Shown here: one piece after another, positions 6,702 to 8,829 of the stretch
Layout: each line of letters opens with the position of its first letter
How positions within the stretch are numbered: position 1 is the stretch's first letter
Assembly (NCBI GenBank): GCA_002328465.1
Contig: DCUE01000048.1
Location: forward strand, 6,927 to 15,755
Direction: 5' to 3'
Origin: Candidatus Dojkabacteria bacterium UBA2222
GTDB taxonomy: Bacteria; Patescibacteriota; Dojkabacteria; SC72
DNA length: 8,829 bases
Program-made: the position numbers and the translations under genes
The notes under the pieces: model-generated
Seen by the model: only the letters and a program-made list of their open reading frames with translations
The model's database searches: none
What the model was told of the DNA's origin: nothing

Positions 6702-6718
6702 AGAACGAACATTAAAAT

Positions 6719-7594
6719 TTATTTTTCCAAATCCATTCCTTCTACAAGATCTGGATACATCTCTTTGTGTTCTATTACCCACTCTCTCATATCCTTAATC
6801 ATTTCCTCGTAGCTGGGAATTCCGAAATCAAAACTCTTACCTGTTCTTACCAATGTCTTTTTACTTTCAACATCTGGGTTGTGGTTGATAGTAATATCCT
6901 TGTCAAAATATTTCTTAAACAAAGCTAATAAATCATACTTGCTGATAGTGTCATTGTTAACACAGTGATGAAGTCCAGTGAGATTATTCACTATCGCCAT
7001 CTCCATACATCTTGCAAACCATATCGTTGTCACACCAGTCCAAAGAACTTTGTCATAACCCCCAACCTCACCTTCCTGCTCCATAAACCACTTGAAGAGT
7101 CCTATTCCATTCTTATTTATATCTGGGCCTACTATGGAAGTCCTCAATGTAACACTTCTGTCGTTAATAACCTCCCCTAAAGCCTTTGTTCTACCATACA
7201 TACTAGTTTCATCTGGGATACTATCTTCATCATAATCTCCGACCTCTCCATTGAATACGCAATCCGTACTTACATGTACGAATTTGAAACCGTATTTGGC
7301 AGAAAGTTCATCTAGGTAGTGAGGTAAATAGCTGTTTATTAATATTGCTAAAGCTTTGTGCTCTTCTGCAACCTTGTTCAATATCCCAATGCAGTTTATC
7401 AATACATCCGGCTTAACCTCCTTAATAATTGGCTCTATTCCAGTAACAGTGTCAGAGATATTAAAATATAAATCAGAGTCCTCTTCCCTCCTAGTAGTGC
7501 ATAAAACCTCGTGGCCTTTCTCTTCAAAATAGGTTTTTACCACATGACCTAACATTCCTTCCGCACCAATAATTAAAATCTTTTGGTTCTTCAT
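6719..7594 (-). CDS. RmlD-type nucleotide-sugar 4-keto reductase, short form without cupin (WbvR-like)
   Basis: This 291-residue protein matches the RmlD substrate-binding family of SDRs. It has the dinucleotide motif GAEGMLG at 10-16, the active-site strand VSTDCVFNG at 108-116 with S109 and T110, and the catalytic pair Y133/K137 in MYGRTK. TSIVGP and FKWFMEQ follow. It ends shortly after the Rossmann-like fold. CapF/WbjC of the L-FucNAc pathway is about 370 residues with a C-terminal cupin, whereas WbvR of the L-RhaNAc/L-QuiNAc pathway is short like this one. I infer reduction of the 4-keto-L-sugar made by the preceding enzyme. The start is fixed by a strong GGAG site and the ATGA overlap with the dehydratase. 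The stereochemistry of the product cannot be read from sequence. Confidence 0.85.
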   Translation of the reverse strand: MKNQKILIIGAEGMLGHVVKTYFEEKGHEVLCTTRREEDSDLYFNISDTVTGIEPIIKEVKPDVLINCIGILNKVAEEHKALAILINSYLPHYLDELSAKYGFKFVHVSTDCVFNGEVGDYDEDSIPDETSMYGRTKALGEVINDRSVTLRTSIVGPDINKNGIGLFKWFMEQEGEVGGYDKVLWTGVTTIWFARCMEMAIVNNLTGLHHCVNNDTISKYDLLALFKKYFDKDITINHNPDVESKKTLVRTGKSFDFGIPSYEEMIKDMREWVIEHKEMYPDLVEGMDLEK

Positions 7595-8610
7595 ATCTCT
7601 ATCTCCCCCATTTTAATTAGTAACTTAACCATCTCATCAACATCCAATCTCTCTGTGTTATCAGAGGTGTATGGAACCACCTCTTCTAATTTCTTATTCC
7701 CCTTGTCAAAATATTTCTCATAATTTAGATCTCTCTCGTCTGCGACTATTCTAAAGTATTCTCCGTGATCTTCCGCTCTAAGCATCTCCTCTGCGGTTAC
7801 GAGAGTTTCTGCTTTCTTCTCCCCATGCCTTGTACCAATGATTTTTGTGTCAACAGGAACACCCTTGTGCTTGCATACAGCCTCTGCCAACACCTGTATT
7901 GTTGCAGCAGGAGCTTTCTGAATAAAGAGGTCTCCTGGTTTTCCATTTACGAATGCATACAAAACTAAATCTACAGCATCATCTAGGGTCATCATGAATC
8001 TGGTCATTTCGGGATTTGTAATAGTCAATGGTTTCCCTTCCTCTATAAGCTGATAAAACAAAGGTATAACAGAACCTCTGGAACCCATAACATTGCCATA
8101 TCTAGTAACACATATTGTTGTTCCAGAGTCATCTCCTAAGGATCTGGCCTTTGCAATAGCAACTTTCTCCATGAGAGCCTTACTCATGCCCATAGCATTT
8201 ATAGGATATGCTGCTTTATCTGTACTTAGACAAATTACCTTCTCTACTCCATTTTCGATCGCAGCTCTTAGTACATTGTCTGTACCTAAGATATTTGTCT
8301 TAACAGCCTCTAAAGGGAAAAACTCACAGGATGGAACTTGCTTCAAAGCAGCAGCCTGAAAGACAAAATCAACTCCACGCATAGCGTCATTAATAGAGGA
8401 AAAATCTCTAACATTACCTATAAAGAATTTAATCTTATCATTGGAATATTTCTTTCGCATGTCATGCTGTTTTTTCTCGTCTCTAGAGAATATCCTAATT
8501 TCCTTTATATCTGAATCTAAGAATCTCTCTAGAACTTTATTTCCAAACGACCCGGTTCCTCCAGTAATAAGCAAGGTCTTATCTTTGAAAGGGCTTGTTT
8601 TGGTCTTCAT
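7591..8610 (-). CDS. capE: UDP-N-acetylglucosamine 4,6-dehydratase/5-epimerase (WbjB/CapE/WbvB type)
   Basis: This 339-residue extended short-chain dehydrogenase has the NAD(P)-binding motif TGGTGSFG at 16-23, FSRDEKKQ near 41-48, STDKA at 129-133 and TRYGNVMGSRGSVIP at about 169-183, all signatures of the FlaA1/CapE family. The usual SDR Tyr of YxxxK is Met here (M140, K144, motif AMGMSK), as I recall for the WbjB/CapE branch. The C-terminal RHGEKKAETL at 261-270 is also typical. From family knowledge it converts UDP-GlcNAc to the 4-keto-6-deoxy intermediate and inverts C5, the first step to UDP-2-acetamido-2,6-dideoxy-L-hexoses in the cytoplasm. The length is normal. It is the first gene after the promoter. 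Its TGA overlaps the next ATG (ATGA), so the two are probably translationally coupled. A branch making another 6-deoxy-HexNAc is the main alternative. Confidence 0.9.
   Translation of the reverse strand: MKTKTSPFKDKTLLITGGTGSFGNKVLERFLDSDIKEIRIFSRDEKKQHDMRKKYSNDKIKFFIGNVRDFSSINDAMRGVDFVFQAAALKQVPSCEFFPLEAVKTNILGTDNVLRAAIENGVEKVICLSTDKAAYPINAMGMSKALMEKVAIAKARSLGDDSGTTICVTRYGNVMGSRGSVIPLFYQLIEEGKPLTITNPEMTRFMMTLDDAVDLVLYAFVNGKPGDLFIQKAPAATIQVLAEAVCKHKGVPVDTKIIGTRHGEKKAETLVTAEEMLRAEDHGEYFRIVADERDLNYEKYFDKGNKKLEEVVPYTSDNTERLDVDEMVKLLIKMGEIEI
7603..7609 (-). promoter_or_regulatory. Shine-Dalgarno of the reductase gene
   Basis: The minus strand reads GGGGGAG, with GGAG ending 8 bases before the ATG at 7594. 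It lies inside the last codons of the dehydratase gene. It is one of the few strong ribosome sites in the window and supports the overlapping ATGA start chosen for the reductase. Confidence 0.6.
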
Positions 8611-8638
8611 AATTTGTGATTAATATTTTACATAAAAA

Positions 8639-8650
8639 ACTACTCGTAGT
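8639..8650. promoter_or_regulatory. 12-bp palindrome overlapping the -10 hexamer
   Basis: ACTACTCGTAGT is a perfect inverted repeat of two 5-base arms around a 2-base centre. It covers the last three bases of the proposed -10 hexamer and the expected transcription start, and is followed on the transcribed strand by six T. The position suits a repressor operator. A very small stem-loop in the early transcript is the alternative. A 5-base arm can occur by chance, so this is only a candidate. Confidence 0.3.
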
Positions 8651-8676
8651 ATATCCCATTAACCTTTAGCCTTCAA
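8648..8676 (-). promoter_or_regulatory. Sigma70-like promoter for the glycan operon
   Basis: On the minus strand TTGAAG (8671-8676) is followed after exactly 17 bases by TATACT (8648-8653). These match the TTGACA and TATAAT consensus at 4 and 5 of 6 positions with ideal spacing. The predicted transcript start is near 8641, giving a leader of about 30 bases before the dehydratase ATG. The leader has no Shine-Dalgarno. All downstream genes are co-directional with small gaps or overlaps, so this could drive the whole operon. If the host is an archaeon, the match would be fortuitous and the TATA-like sequence near 8692-8705 would be relevant instead. Confidence 0.5.
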
Positions 8677-8752
8677 CCGAAACTCATAAAACCTTTTTAT
8701 AAAGTTAGAAAAGATTTTTACTAACCATCTTATATTTCTTCTTTAATTCTAT

Positions 8753-8829
8753 TCATTCCTCATCCCTCATCTTCCTAATATATTTAACACTATCCTTGTA
8801 CTCTGGAGCACTTATTGCCTTATCCCCAT
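8753..8829 (-). CDS. C-terminal end of an unidentified upstream gene (partial)
   Basis: Only one minus-strand frame is open at the window edge. It reads 24 codons ending APEYKDSVKYIRKMRDEE and then TGA. The other two frames hit stops within the first few codons. The composition (charged, lysine- and glutamate-rich, helical) looks like a genuine protein C-terminus. The gene has the same orientation as everything downstream and is 142 bases from the next start, so it may belong to the same locus or be its own unit. No domain is visible in so short a piece, and I do not assign a function. A chance open frame of this length in AT-rich DNA is possible, hence the moderate confidence. Confidence 0.5.
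   Translation of the reverse strand, partial: GDKAISAPEYKDSVKYIRKMRDEE

Larger units (their letters stand above)
8611..8752. other. Intergenic region with the locus promoter
   Basis: This gap separates the partial upstream gene from the dehydratase gene and is the only gap over 100 bases in the window. It holds a sigma70-like promoter and a 12-bp palindrome (separate entries). A weak AT-rich hairpin lies at 8704-8725 on the minus strand: GTTAG(T)AAAA pairs with TTTTCTAAC around a 3-base loop. It could be a poor terminator for the upstream gene, but no clean U-tract follows. Next to it the minus strand reads ACTTTATAAAAAGG (about 8692-8705), which resembles an archaeal TATA box. I see no RNA gene or further open frame. 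Confidence 0.6.

Noticed and set aside
6702..6782. Longer start for the 2-epimerase at 6782
   Set aside because: The extra 27 residues overlap the end of the reductase gene in another frame and have no family likeness. The family N-terminus begins at MKVMTIVGTRPE (6701).
8704..8725. Rho-independent terminator for the upstream gene
   Set aside because: The hairpin is AT-rich with a bulge and is not followed by a continuous U-tract, so it is only mentioned within the intergenic entry.

Overview
The window is one stretch of a surface-polysaccharide (O-antigen, capsule or S-layer glycan type) biosynthesis locus. Every supported gene is read from the minus strand, so transcription runs from high to low coordinates. 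The DNA is AT-rich (roughly one third G+C by eye). Arg is written mostly AGA/AGG, ATA is common for Ile, and only a few starts have a good Shine-Dalgarno. This fits a low-GC bacterium, but an archaeon cannot be excluded: the best promoter has well-spaced -35/-10 hexamers, yet an archaeal-like TATA sequence also lies upstream. I cannot name the organism.

Layout in transcription order: (i) the last 24 codons of an unidentified upstream gene (8753-8829); (ii) a 142-base non-coding gap with a sigma70-like promoter; (iii) three nucleotide-sugar genes that are tightly packed: a WbjB/CapE/WbvB-type UDP-GlcNAc 4,6-dehydratase/5-epimerase, a short RmlD-type 4-keto reductase without the cupin domain of CapF/WbjC, and a WecB/WbjD/CapG-type 2-epimerase. 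Together they should make a UDP-2-acetamido-2,6-dideoxy-L-hexose; the short reductase favours L-RhaNAc/L-QuiNAc over L-FucNAc. (iv) Two successive copies of a two-gene cassette, each a small charged helical protein followed by a GT4 glycosyltransferase. (v) A 671-residue protein with two methyltransferase domains and a C-terminal coiled coil. (vi) The start of a GT2-family glycosyltransferase that runs off the window.

The most striking structure is in (iv). The second cassette is preceded by an exact remnant of the last 67 codons of the 2-epimerase gene, fused at an A-rich point to the 3' end of the first glycosyltransferase. The region is therefore a tandem, chimeric duplication of [wecB 3' end + small gene + GT4 gene]. 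It leaves 204-bp direct repeats (about 85% identical) around a removable cassette, and gives the first glycosyltransferase a foreign 23-residue tail. The copies have diverged unevenly, so the cassettes may have been combined from two strains rather than duplicated recently in place.

The second striking structure is an almost perfect 84-bp tandem repeat (83/84 identical) in the methyltransferase gene, which adds exactly four heptads to its coiled coil. The arrangement recalls the WbdD chain terminator and its coiled-coil ruler, so this protein could cap or measure the glycan.

A working model: the first three enzymes make an activated 6-deoxy-L-HexNAc, the two related GT4 enzymes (each with a small partner protein) and the GT2 enzyme assemble the repeat unit, and the dual methyltransferase modifies or terminates it.
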